64,000 bases of DNA, taken from the NCBI RefSeq assembly GCF_026151205.1, contig NC_087080.1, positions 8,017,297-8,081,296 of the forward strand. The letters run 5' to 3'. The position numbers and the translations under genes are program-made. The notes below the pieces were generated by a model. It was given only the letters and a program-made list of their open reading frames with translations. It did no database searches and had not been told where the DNA came from. Below, piece by piece: positions 1 through 11,106 of this stretch; within the stretch, counting starts at the first letter, position 1, and the number at the start of each line of letters is the position of its first letter. This DNA comes from Bolinopsis microptera. Its lineage: Eukaryota; Ctenophora; Tentaculata; Lobata; Bolinopsidae.

Positions 1-440
1 CATGCTGAAACAGTTACCAAGCTAACCCCCTCCTTGAAATTTTCGATCTTGATCGGCTCCTGGTGGACAATCCTATGTTCTTAGATCCCAAGGATCTCCA
101 TGCCACTCTCCAGAAACTGAGTCACGAGTTCAAGGCGCTTGTAACCTTCTCTAGCAGTTCGGACATTAAATGTCCCTACTAGAGCTACCTCACTACAAGA
201 AACCAATGCATCCCCATCCTTTTTTGTTGTTTTATGTTATTTTTTGTGCCGGGTGAAGGAGCCGGCATATCATCTGTCACCCCTCTCCTAGGGAGTTTTA
301 GGGTGAGAGAGTCATCAATCCGGTCCCCTCCGACATCTAAATCAGTGGTAGGGACTTTAACCCTAGTGTTATTATAAGACATCATCAAACTTTTCAATGG
401 CTGGTGTCTCATGCGCAGTCCCCTGCACATCAGGCAAAGT
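1..440 (-). mobile_element. LINE retrotransposon fragment (5' part: leader ORF and start of AP endonuclease), decayed
   Basis: Read on the minus strand, about 190 down to 1 encodes VALVGTFNVRT, then a stretch ending LESGMEILGI, a stop (TAA) and EHRIVHQE. This matches the start of the apurinic endonuclease domain of non-LTR retrotransposons (GTFNVRT ... ILGIQEHR), with TAA where CAA (Gln) is expected. Upstream, 430-185 is an 81-codon ORF in another frame (begins MCRGLRMRHQP, contains DLDVGGDRIDD), probably the leader region of the same element. The frame change and the nonsense codon show it is dead. It runs off the left edge of the window, so reverse transcriptase is not visible. The LINE clade is not determined. 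Confidence 0.6.
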
Positions 441-1047
441 GAGACACCTACTTAACGCCGGGCGCCACTTGAGCGTTAAATGACTTATCCATCTTGGCCA
501 CGTGAGTAACAACTTCCGCTAGAACACTTGTTGCTACTAATCAGTAAGAGTGGGTTTTGTGATGATGTCCTGTCGTTGTATTATTTCTTCTTTCTTCACC
601 AATTCCAATAAATGACTATACGCTTCTGTCCCAAAGCTTAGGGAGATTAGAGTGTGAGCCAAGGCTCCACTTTTACGGGAGCTAACCTTCCCCCTGACTA
701 CCTCTTTACCCCAGGCATGGGGGGCCGATCCTGTTTCCAGAGCGTGGTCCAGTTTACCTGGGTCATAGAAACAAGGTCAGAGGCAAACGGCCAATACCTC
801 TTTAGCTACTGTTCACTCCACAGCCGGGGGAGTCACTGATTCTCTGCACCTCTCTTCTCTTGAGGTTTAGAGTTAGGAGATAATTATGTGATCCAATAAT
901 TGAAATCCGCGGGGGTCAGTGAGCCTCCCGTCGCCCTTCGCTGCCCTTAGCCTGGAGATCACCACTGTTCATCCAGTTTCCAGTCTTCACCACGAGGAGG
1001 TAGCAGGATAGGACTTGTTGTGGAGAGGCTTCATCTTGCTGTTCGAC
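441..1047. other. non-coding stretch, probably LINE 5' leader plus unique sequence
   Basis: No convincing exon. A 61-codon plus-strand ORF at 654-839 has no recognisable motif and lacks flanking splice signals. The part next to the LINE fragment may be its 5' untranslated region; this is inference from position only. Confidence 0.3.
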
Positions 1048-2932
1048 CTCTAGCTTTTAGAGGGGATCCAGATATTACTCTAGGTACATAATTAGTTCTA
1101 CCTCTAGCTTTAAGAGGGGATCCAGATATTACTCTAGGTACATAATTAGTTCTACCTCTAGCTTTTAGAGGAGATCCAGATATTACTCTAGGTACATAAT
1201 TAGTTCCACCTCTAGCTTTAAGAGGGGATCCAGATATTACTATAGGTACATAATTAGTTCTACCTCTAGCTTTTAGAGGGGATCCAGATATTACTCTAGG
1301 TACATAATTAGTTCTACCTCTAGCTTTTAGAGGGGATCCAGATATTACTCTAGGTACATAATTAGTTCTACCTCTAGCTTTAAGAGGGGATCCAGATATT
1401 ACTCTAGGTACATAATTAGTTCTACCTCTAGCTTTTAGAGGGGATCCAGATATTACTCTAGGTACATAATTAGTTCTACCTCTAGCTTTTAGAGGGGATC
1501 CAGATATTACTCTAGGTACATAATTAGTTCTACCTCTAGCTTTTAGAGGGGATCCAGATATTACTCTAGGTACATAATTAGTTCTACCTCTAGCTTTTAG
1601 AGGGGATCCAGATATTACTCTAGGTACATAATTAGTTCTACCTCTAGCTTTTAGAGGGGATCCAGATATTACTCTAGGTACATCATTAGTTCCACCTCTA
1701 GCTTTAAGAGGGGATCCAGATATTACTATAGGTACATGATTAGTTCTACCTCTAGCTTTTAGAGGGGATACAGATATTACTCTAGGTACATGATTAGTTC
1801 TACCTCTAGCTTTTAGAGGGGATCCAGATATTACTCTAGGTACATAATTAGTTCCACCTCTAGCTTTTAGAGGGGATCCAGATATTACTCTAGGTACATA
1901 ATTAGTTCCACCTCTAGCTTTAAGAGGGGATCCAGATATTACTCTAGGTACATAATTAGTTCCACCTCTAGCTTTAAGAGGGGATCCAGATATTACTCTA
2001 GGTACATAATTAGTTCTACCTCTAGCTTTTAGAGGGGATCCAGATATTACTCTAGGTACATAATTAGTTCTACCTCTAGCTTTTAGAGGGGATCCAGATA
2101 TTACTCTAGGTACATAATTAGTTCTACCTCTAGCTTTTAGAGGGGATCCAGATATTACTCTAGGTACACAATTAGTTCTACCTCTAGCTTTTAGAGGGGA
2201 TCCAGATATTACTCTAGGTACATAATTAGTTCTACCTCTAGCTTTTAGAGGGGATCCAGATATTACTCTAGGTACATAACTAGTTCCACCTCTAGCTTTA
2301 AGAGGGGATCCAGATATTACTCTAGGTACATAATTAGTTCTACCTCTAGCTTTTAGAGGGGATCCAGATATTACTCTAGGTACATAATTAGTTCTACCTC
2401 TAGCTTTAAGAGGGGATCCAGATATTACTCTAGGTACATAATTAGTTCCACCTCTAGCTTTAAGAGGGGATCCAGATATTACTCTAGGTACATAATTAGT
2501 TCTACCTCTAGCTTTTAGAGGGGATCCAGATATTACTCTAGGTACATAATTAGTTCCACCTCTAGCTTTAAGAGGGGATCCAGATATTACTCTAGGTACA
2601 TAATTAGTTCTACCTCTAGCTTTTAGAGGGGATCCAGATATTACTCTAGGTACATAATTAGTTCCACCTCTAGCTTTAAGAGGGGATCCAGATATTACTC
2701 TAGGTACATAATTAGTTCTACCTCTAGCTTTTAGAGGGGATCCAGATATTACTCTAGGTACATAATTAGTTCCACCTCTAGCTTTTAGAGGGGATCCAGA
2801 TATTACTCTAGGTACATAATTAGTTCCACCTCTAGCTTTAAGAGGGGATCCAGATATTACTCTAGGTACATAATTAGTTTTACCTCTAGCTTTAAGAGGG
2901 GGTCCAGATATTACTCTAGGTACATAATTAGT
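1048..2932. repeat. 54-bp minisatellite, about 35 copies
   Basis: Head-to-tail copies of a 54-bp unit containing CCTCTAGCTTTTAGAGG, GGATCCAGATATTACTC and TAGGTACATAATTAGTT. Copies differ by a few recurrent substitutions (TTTTAGAGG versus TTTAAGAGG; AGTTCT versus AGTTCC). The CCTCTA/TAGAGG arms can form a 6-bp stem in each unit; the AAGAGG variant breaks one pair. No ORF runs through the array. Confidence 0.97.
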
Positions 2933-3324
2933 CGGCTAAAATAGGCAGCAGCGAATAGCTGCAATAGTTCAAATAGCTGCAATACTAATATTACAGTGAT
3001 TGGCTTCAATTTTGGGCGGTGAAAGCTATGCAGTTGCAAATTGTATTGTTGGGTGACAGAAAGGGTTGTTATGATAGCCCGAGTGAACGGTGTCTCCACT
3101 TCTTCTAATTAACTTCTGCAGTTTTGGAATGACAGCTAGAAGTTTCAATGTAATTAGAGAAGGGTAAAAGAATAAAAATAGAAAAAATGTGATTACGGTA
3201 GGTTGACAAATATTTTCAATCCGATTGCTTCACAGTTGCCGTTTTATGTGAGCCTAATGATTGAGATATAAAGATTTATCTAAATAAATACATGAATTTT
3301 AAGATTTATTGTACTTTGTCTCAG
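2933..3324. other. non-coding AT-rich stretch
   Basis: No exon or repeat family seen. The short minus-strand ORF at 3099-2911 starts in unique DNA and runs into the minisatellite; it looks like chance. Confidence 0.3.
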
Positions 3325-4921
3325 GTCTAGCTACAGCAGATCTACAGTGTTGACGTATATGACTCTGTTTGCGTTCTCTGGCTACGGATATAATAGAGCT
3401 AGTTACTATAGATACAGCAAAGATACTCCAGGTTCGTACTTATTAAGTTTTTACAGTAAAACACAAATTTACCGCGGAGTTTTGGGGAAAAGTAAAAACC
3501 GCGATAAATCGGGGTCCACGGTAAATCGGGGTTTTGATTGTTAACATTTATATGTTAATTCCTAATTTGGGGAAGGAAACGGCTGCGGTAAATCGTTTGG
3601 CGGTTAATTGGGGTTTTACTGTATAAGGTCTTGATTGTTCCTTGTTTCGGCACAAGGAACTAACAACATCATTTTAGTATATAGAGGTTGCTGTTGATAC
3701 TTCCTACTCTATGCCTTGCGGCCCTTGCATGCAAGGCATAGCTGCAGTTACGTAGTGTTTTTTCGTATATCTGTCAAAAATCTTGTAAATTTAGATTTGG
3801 GTGAAGTAAAAGCATGACGATCAAAGTATGATCGCACCTTATCTGCTTTTCGTTAAATTACATGGTTAGTATTTTGTATTTTTGTCTAAAACCGATATAA
3901 TATTTCTTATCTCATAATACTCATGATCCCGAACTTAACCTCGCAGAGTACTGTGTGTACTGTAACGCCACAATGAGTAATGATACGTGTACGGAGACGT
4001 TTAAAACTGTGTGTACACAGTCTAGTGATTGTTACTACATGTCTTTCAAGGATCCTGACAATTCAACTGCTGCTCCACTTATTCAGAAGGTACACTTATT
4101 TTCTTTATTCATTTTATTTTCTTTATTCATTTTATTTTCTTTATTCATTTTATTTTCTTTATTCACTTTATTTCCTTTATTCATTTCATTTTCTTTATTC
4201 ATTTTCTTTATTTTTAAATCTTATTTATTTATTTTTTTTAATGGGATTATTATCATAAAATAATAACAATATTATGAATTTATAATTGTTTAATTTTCTC
4301 TGTTAAGGGAGAAGCAATTTGAATAGCTGTTAGTTTTTTAGATTAGATTTCCTCCGAAACTGTAGTTGTACTTCAAGTTCAAACTCAATTTATTTATATT
4401 TCTATTTTAAATAAATGGTAGCTCGATGAGTGCAATACAAGTGGTGACATAGATTTGTACAAAAAGTAAAATACATTAAAAAACTATCGTAAAAAATGGA
4501 ATTTGTTTAATCATAATAAAAATCATGCATAGAGTAACCGACTATGAATTTACCTGGGGACCTCAGGCTATCGTGTTCATTAACATAGATTCGGCGGAAT
4601 GACAGGCTGAGCGCGGCCCAGTAACTATGAATTAGTTTCTGAATTAGCAGCCAAATAAAATTCAGTTATTGATTCAGTATTCGATTTTAACAGGGTTGTC
4701 TATTAACACTATATTTCGCCCCTCAGGGTTGCCTATACGAGAGCTATGGCCAGGACGGCTGTGCAGCACAAGAAGCTTCTTGTACAGCTGCGGGTCACGT
4801 GAACTGCACGTGCAACTTCTGCACAGAGCCGTTCTGTAACGGCGCTAGTCACGTGACGTATTCAGTGGTAGGACTGGTGGTTGCTGGGATAGTTAGTGTT
4901 CTCCTCGCAAGGCTGGTGTAA
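3325..4921 (+). CDS. Ly6/uPAR-type three-finger protein, probably GPI-anchored (last two exons certain, upstream exon tentative)
   Basis: Exon 3947-4089 (acceptor cgcag, donor gtacac) begins with two bases of a split codon, then YCVYCNATMSNDTC and ends LIQK. Exon 4727-4921 (acceptor ccctcag) encodes GCLYESYGQDGC ... CNFCTEPFCNG followed by a hydrophobic tail (YSVVGLVVAGIV ... LARLV) and TAA. The Cys spacing, the closing C-x(4)-CN and the hydrophobic C-terminus fit the Ly6/uPAR fold with a GPI signal. These proteins act as extracellular receptors or modulators; no partner can be named. A possible upstream exon, about 3325-3431, ends in phase 1 at donor gttcgt and would supply the G that completes GAG with the next exon; its residues include TYMTLFAFSGYGYN. 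No clear signal peptide or start codon was found, so the 5' end is missing or this exon is wrong. The intron 4090-4726 holds a simple repeat and a transposon half-copy. Confidence 0.7.
3454..3621. mobile_element. pogo/Tigger-like MITE (copy 1)
   Basis: Terminal inverted repeats CAGTAAAAC and GTTTTACTG, flanked on both sides by TA. Inside are repeated TTTACCGCGG and AAATCGGGGTT motifs. TA target duplication and CAGTA termini fit nonautonomous Tc1/mariner-pogo elements. The same family recurs at 6365-6570 and, as fragments, near 20384, 27364-27492 and 36205-36275. Confidence 0.7.
4096..4213. repeat. TTTATTCATTTTATTTTC simple repeat in Ly6 intron
   Basis: About seven imperfect copies of an 18-bp T-rich unit directly downstream of the donor site. 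It creates two spurious overlapping ORFs rich in F, L and Y. Confidence 0.85.
4553..4640. mobile_element. half-copy of the ACCTGGGGACC foldback element
   Basis: Matches the left end of the element at 43876: ACCTGGGGACCTCAGGCTAT, then GATTCGGCGGAATGACAGGC and a GCGCGGCCCAGTAAC block. It lies inside the Ly6 intron. No second arm is nearby, so it is a solo end. Confidence 0.6.
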
Positions 4922-6364
4922 GGAGTGGGACTTTAGTAGTAGTACCTTGTCTTCAGAAAAAGTGGGACTGCCGAGGAGGTGGAACTTGACAGAATGGAGT
5001 AAGGTTTTCATATCCCGCTTATATCGACTAAGTGTATTAAATATTTAATATACATGTCAGAGTGGCTCTTGTAACTAAATATCTGATTACTTAATGATTT
5101 TTAACAAATAATTTAAATTAAAGAAAAGTGATCATAACGATAAAATAAACAAACTAGAAATCTTGACAAACAGTTGATTTACAGGTCGAACTCAACTGAT
5201 AGAGACACTAAACTATCATAGTTTGACCAGTACTGAAATTAATTTTCGACGAGTTTAATTAAGACTTTACTTCTAATGAACTGTGATTAACTTTTTAAAT
5301 CAAAAGTATAGCATAACCAAGAAAGTGTTTAAAGATTTAGCTGTAGCTCTTTCTAAACACAATTTGTAAATATATATTTTGTATTGTAATGTTTGCACTA
5401 GTTTTGACTTTATATAACTTAATACCTTGTTCATAATATATTTGTAGTATAATTGTAGGACATAGATTTGTAAACTTTCCTTATGATGCTGACTTATTTT
5501 TAGTTCTGTTAACTTGGACAATTAAACCGGTATAGAACAATAAATCCGATTACTCCGATCCTGTATACCCCGATTTATCGAACTTACTTTTCCCTATAGT
5601 TTGAATAAGATGACTAAATCTTTACAATGTTTAATTTAAAGTTACTTTAAGTTAAAGTATGATCCTTCACAGTATTGATTATAAAGGGGTCCCTTGTGGT
5701 CTATGGGAAGCTTTTCGTGATCTTTATTTCACGTGTCTTCTTTGATAATTTTATTCTTCCTGCTTGTCGACAGTGGCAATTGATCGCGTGAAAATATAAA
5801 TTCAGATTTATCGTGCATTCTGATTTAATCTAAATTTCCGGTTAAAATGCTTGTTTTATTATGATCTGTTAGCAATGATTTCAATTTAAGAGACAACATT
5901 TTAGTGATCTGAATAAAATTAAAGAAATACAGCAAAATTCAACAAGTGTAATTGGAAAAATTTGTATTGGCATTGAAGTATCTTATTTAATCGATTTTAC
6001 GTATTAAATCCCGTTTAATTGTAATTTCCGCAATGTTAAATCTAATATTTTAATTTTGCATCCATATTCCATAAAACATTTGTTTCCGTTTGTTTGAATA
6101 TGATCAGGATAGTGTGATCGTGACCTTAAACCAAGTAAAAGCTTTTTGACTTTTCGATTGTGGGCTATGAAAGTTTAAAAGCGTCAATAAAAGTCACCGA
6201 GCAAGAAGCAAAGATAGTTTAATTTGTGAAACTGAAAGGACGCAAATACAACATTAATGGGCGACACAAATTTTTGAGAAGTTCAAAACATTTTGCCACA
6301 TTATCCGGTATCTTGATCACAGAAATAGCCTCAAAGACATTTACTAGACTTAAAGACATAAGTA
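4922..6364. other. non-coding AT-rich stretch downstream of the Ly6 gene
   Basis: Presumed 3' untranslated region followed by intergenic DNA. Candidate AATAAA signals lie near 5145 and 5540, but neither is compelling. No exon recognised. Confidence 0.3.
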
Positions 6365-6570
6365 CAGTAAAACCCGAATATTTACCGCGGAGATTGGGGG
6401 AAAGGAAACAGCCGCGGTAAATCGGGGTTGGCGGCAAATCGGGATTTTGTCATAAACAATGGTTTTGTTAGTATACAATGTGCATGTTAAGCCATATTTG
6501 GGGGAATGAAATGGCCGCGGTAAATCGGGGCTTGCATTAAATAAGGGCGCAGAAAATCGGGGTTTTACTG
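6365..6570. mobile_element. pogo/Tigger-like MITE (copy 2)
   Basis: Begins CAGTAAAACCCG and ends CGGGGTTTTACTG, flanked by TA on each side. Internal TTTACCGCGG, GGAAACAGCCGCGG and AAATCGGGG blocks match the copy at 3454-3621. Confidence 0.75.
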
Positions 6571-6739
6571 TAGCTTAATACTTTAAGTTTAATATTCTCA
6601 GAGCTGGCAAAGCTATCGACATCGTTAATGGAGTCTTCGCCTGTCTAGTCCTGCCTCATTCCTGACTAAGTGGTGGAAACAGAGGCTGGTATTTATCTGT
6701 ATCAGAATAGAGAAAAAGTGCATATTAATATGATAAGAA

Positions 6740-7269
6740 TAAGAACGACAAATTTAGTTTACCATAAATTTAGTCAAACTTTTGACTAAAATTGTTGTAA
6801 ACCAAATTTCATGAGACTAAATTTTTCGGCGACTAATTTTAAAGGAGACCAAAATTTCAGTAGACCATATTATTATATAGACATGAATATTGAATATTTT
6901 AAGCTTACATTGTTTATACTTTTATAATGATATAATGACATCACCATTCCTACTGCACAAAACCGTACCAAAGTCCTATTGCACTTTAAGGGTTAGAGCT
7001 CCTCTTGGACATTAAATTTTTAATCGATCCATCCCAATGCATGCTCTGTTGAAAAGGTTGAAGGATCATATCGACATAAACTACGTCGTACCGACAGAAA
7101 TGGTAAAGTCGAAAAAGGGTGAAAAAGAAACTGAACAGTGTACTGAAGAACTTAGTGATACAGAGTCACAAACTCTGGATCTGATGTTATTGAAATTCCT
7201 GAGTAATGCATTGCAGCTTAATCTGTAATGCTCAGACCGGGTAGACTATCACTAACTTTGTCGTTCTTA
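6740..7269. mobile_element. AAGAACGACAAA inverted-repeat element
   Basis: Left end TAAGAACGACAAATTTAG; the right end read in reverse is TTAAGAACGACAAAGTTAG. The left subterminal region (AAATTTAGTCAAACTTTTGAC) recurs at 36318-36450. Inside is a 63-codon ORF (7037-7228, + strand, begins MHALLKRLKDH), perhaps a remnant of the parent element's protein; no family recognised. A related piece (GGAATGGAAAATGGTCTCG) follows at 7277-7400 and recurs at 54178-54275. Confidence 0.55.
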
Positions 7270-7399
7270 AGGTAAATGGAATGGAAAATGGTCTCGAAAA
7301 GTCGAAAAATGTGACTTAAATTGTTGCAGACTAAATATTTGCGAAATTTGTGACTAAAATTATGGTAACCAAATTTATTGAGAAAAACAAATTTATTGG

Positions 7400-8859
7400 C
7401 CTTCAGCTAGGTATGCCTTTTGCTTTACTAGCTGCATATATAATATATGCATGACATTAAGCGCGCGTGCGGCGCGGCTCAAGTTGCTAAAGTGGGCGGT
7501 AACATGAAAGACTTGTCTACAAAACGAACTCTGCGCGTTCCACAACAACTGACATTTCCTAGTTTGCATACAAAATGAGATTGGCAGTGTGTAAAGCCAG
7601 CTATTAATAGACAAACGAACCGCTGTTGCTTGAGACCTACACAGGCCGGTTAATTCGGAGGAATAAGAAATATACTGCGATAAATTAGCAATATCTGTTT
7701 AGATACACTGGGATCGTGAGACTATATCGCAGTTATACAGGAATTAATTTAGCCAGTGTGCTAGGGTTAAGGATGTGAATGTCATGTCTAAATTGTGTGA
7801 TGTGTGCTATTTTGTTGACCTACCAGAATTTACAATATTTTTCATCTTTTTTTGAATTTGTGAACAAATGTGTAATCTAAAATTTATAAAATTCGTAGAT
7901 TCGATCAAATTGGAACTGCTTTTTTGTTATTTTAAATTTTAATACTGCCTATCAATGGAAAGTTCAAAATTAAAAATGTAATTTTTACTATTATGAATGA
8001 GTTTGATGTAACGTATCAAAAACGTCTCTTTATTATCATGAGACAATTAAACGAAGTGTATATCGTATGTTTCACAAATCATCAAATTCCAATTGAACGG
8101 TACAACTAACGATTATCAATAGTTATTTACAAATACTGCTATATTTAGGACAAAACAAAGAAACAGCACTTTTTCTTGAAAAATTTAAGCCAAACTTTAA
8201 GCAGTAATTTGGCAAAACAATACACCGGTGATATAATATTGATCAAATCTTTTTCAGGTAATCACAACTGAATTAATCTTGCAACTAAATTCTAAACCGA
8301 AAACTGCAGAATATCAACAAAAATAAACGGTCATCATTTTTTATGTCTAGCCATTTCACCCATATTACTTCTACAAACTTCACTATAGAAACATCATGGT
8401 AGTCATTCTAACAGCATTTTGACACCATGGTGCAGTAACGGAGATAAGCACACTGCACAATTAAAGTGCTTTACTGTGTAATGCAGCATTGTATTTATGT
8501 CGTTTGTACATTATGTTAACTCCTACTTCAACATGATAACAACATTTTATAAAACATGTCCTCACAGAGTCACAGCGGAGAGAGAGCGGTGATCAATCTC
8601 TAAAATTGTGGAATTGAGACAATTAAAACTGTCATAAGCATTATCGGGGTTGATTCTTTAATTGAATAAAACGTCAAAATATAAGATAGCGTTGGTCTAC
8701 TCGACTTCTTCCTATTTTTATATTTTCCAGTATTCCATTAACAGTAGGGTGATCTATAATTTAATATCAGATATGTAGTACAATAGGGTGTAGTCCCATA
8801 GAACTATAGAACAGCGTTCTGTGTCTCTTATCTACAGTGAGGAATGTGTTACTAAGTGA
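7400..8859. other. non-coding stretch
   Basis: AT-rich with no exon-like ORF, no clear splice pairs and no tandem repeat. The minus-strand ORF 7614-7393 has no recognisable motif. Confidence 0.3.
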
Positions 8860-9032
8860 GTAAGTGTGTGTTACCAGTTACCAATTGTGTGTTACCATGG
8901 TGACAAGTGTATGTTACCATGATGACAAGTTTTTGTTACCAGTTACCAAGTTTATGTTACCAGTTACCAAGTGTGTGTTACCAGTTACCAAGTTTATGTT
9001 ACCAGTTACCAAGTGTGTGTTACCATGGTAAC
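8860..9032. repeat. TGTGTTACCAGTTACCAAG minisatellite
   Basis: About eight degenerate copies of an 18-19-bp unit alternating GTTACCAGTTACCAAG and GTTACCATGGTGACAAG. It explains the repetitive YQLPS ORF here. Confidence 0.85.
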
Positions 9033-9346
9033 AAGGTCTTATACTGTAGCGTCTTTCTTATCGTTTCTCAGCTCGTCAGCGTCGTTCTGAAGGAAAGGAA
9101 AGTGAAAAAAAAGCGAAAGCGAAACTGAACCAGGCTGATTGTATAATGTATATTGATTGTTTACCTAATACCTACAATACTTCCCGGTTAAGCTGAAAGC
9201 TGTTACAGTCTTACTCATTAATGACATTTTAAACATCCCCTATTCTACTATGCATAATGCATATTCACAATTCACATATAATGTCCAATGTACAACTCGG
9301 CACTACATGTAGCTAATTGCAACTGTAAGTAATAATTCATACTAGA

Positions 9347-10033
9347 GATACAGGGTACAGGGTACAGGGTACAGGATACAGGGTACAGGATACAGGGTAC
9401 AGGATACAGGATACAGGGTACAGGGTACAGGGTACAGGATACAGGGTACAGGGTACAGGGTACAGGGTACAGGATACAGGGTACAGGGTACAGGATACAG
9501 GGTACAGGGTACAGGGTACAGGGTACAGGATACAGGATACAGGATACAGGATACAGGATACAGGATACAGGGTACAGGATACAGGGTACAGGGTACAGGG
9601 TACAGGGTACAGGGTACAGGGTACAGGATACAGGATACAGGATACAGGATACAGGATACAGGGTACAGGATACAGGGTACAGGGTACAGGGTACAGGGTA
9701 CAGGGTACAGGGTACAGGGTACAGGGTACAGGGTACAGGGTACAGGGTACAGGGTACAGGGTACAGGGTACAGGGTACAGGGTACAGGGTACAGGATACA
9801 GGATACAGGATACAGGATACAGGATACAGGATACAGGGTACAGGATACAGGGTACAGGGTACAGGGTACAGGGTACAGGGTACAGGGTACAGGGTACAGG
9901 ATACAGGATACAGGATACAGGATACAGGATACAGGATACAGGGTACAGGATACAGGGTACAGGGTACAGGGTACAGGGTACAGGGTACAGGGTACAGGGT
10001 ACAGGGTACAGGGTACAGGGTACAGGGTACAGG
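9347..10033. repeat. 7-bp satellite GGTACAG/GATACAG, about 97 copies
   Basis: Pure heptamer array with a single G/A variable site. GATACAG variants occur in runs of five or six, each followed by one GGTACAG, one GATACAG and a long GGTACAG run, so a higher-order unit has been copied several times. The 263-codon minus-strand ORF (PVPCTLY repeats) is a by-product of the 7-mer and should not be annotated as a gene. Confidence 0.97.
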
Positions 10034-11106
10034 ACCTCCCCTACAGCTGTCCTCCAATATCACATCAATTGATACAGATCACCACAATATAACTCTTCAG
10101 TCTTTACAGATCACCCCACAGCTGTGTCATGCTGATTACTGGTGATGGCTAAATTTGGTCACACAAAATTGCGAAACCAGATAACGTAACTTTCTATTTA
10201 TGGATCAATACGTCAGCTGATAAAAGAACCTCCTGATATGCGATGTTATCATCTACTTAACATTAAAATTACATCCAGAAAAGGAAAAAAATTGTAATCT
10301 GAAGAAGGAAGCGCTAAGTTATGACGATGGTGCTGCGCGGAGTGTGACACGTGGGGTGTGACAACTGACACGTGGGGTGTGACACGTGGGGTGTTATATA
10401 TCTCGCCTTAAAAACGTGGTGTCACGTGATGTGGCATGAGCCGACAATGTTGCTACTGAGTAGTCAGTAACAACATTAGGTCAGAAGGTGCACAAGATCA
10501 TCACAATTACCCTCCTATATAACTGTGAGCTCTACCTGTCTTATATGACTATACAATGCTAGGGACCCTTAGTGTTTGTTACTTCTTTACCTGTGTAGCA
10601 GTGCTTTTTCAAGTTTTTATTTTACAGTTAACTACAGTCCGTTTTTGTTATAAAGATGGTTAATTTTGGCGAACAATGCACAAAATAGCGCATGTTAAAG
10701 CTTTAAAGGTACTCGGCAGCTGTTGTGGCGTCTTTAATTTTTCAAATTGTAAGCCTTACCGTCTTTATTTATTTTTCATTTGAAGGCTTCATCTTTATAA
10801 AATAAATTGAGTGTATCACAAGATCACGTAATTGGCGTTTTGTCACGTTGTATGACGTAGGTACAATCACGCGTGTCTGCCCAGAGAAAGTGCGAGTTCC
10901 GGAATAGTTTTGCTTTTGGAAAGTGAAGTCAGGCACCTGGTTAACTTTAAGCTAGTGCAGTGAGTGTTAGTTTCATTTTTGGATTGTTCATTTGTTATCG
11001 TCGCACAAGTTTATTTGTTTGCTTTCTTTAATGGCGTTAAATATTTATTTATATTTTTTATAATTTTATACTGCTTTACTAACCAACTAATTGTTATTTA
11101 GAAATC
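10034..11106. other. intergenic stretch upstream of the papain-like gene
   Basis: Contains a short GACACGTGGGGTGT duplication near 10345-10395 and otherwise unique AT-rich DNA. The promoter of the gene starting at 11107 is expected here; no core element is clear. Confidence 0.3.

Noticed and set aside
1048-2932. CRISPR-like array
   Set aside because: Repeats are contiguous 54-bp units with no unique spacers; the genome is eukaryotic.
9272-10063. 263-codon ORF of PVPCTLY repeats
   Set aside because: Wholly a translation of the heptamer satellite; open in this frame only because the 7-bp unit lacks stops.
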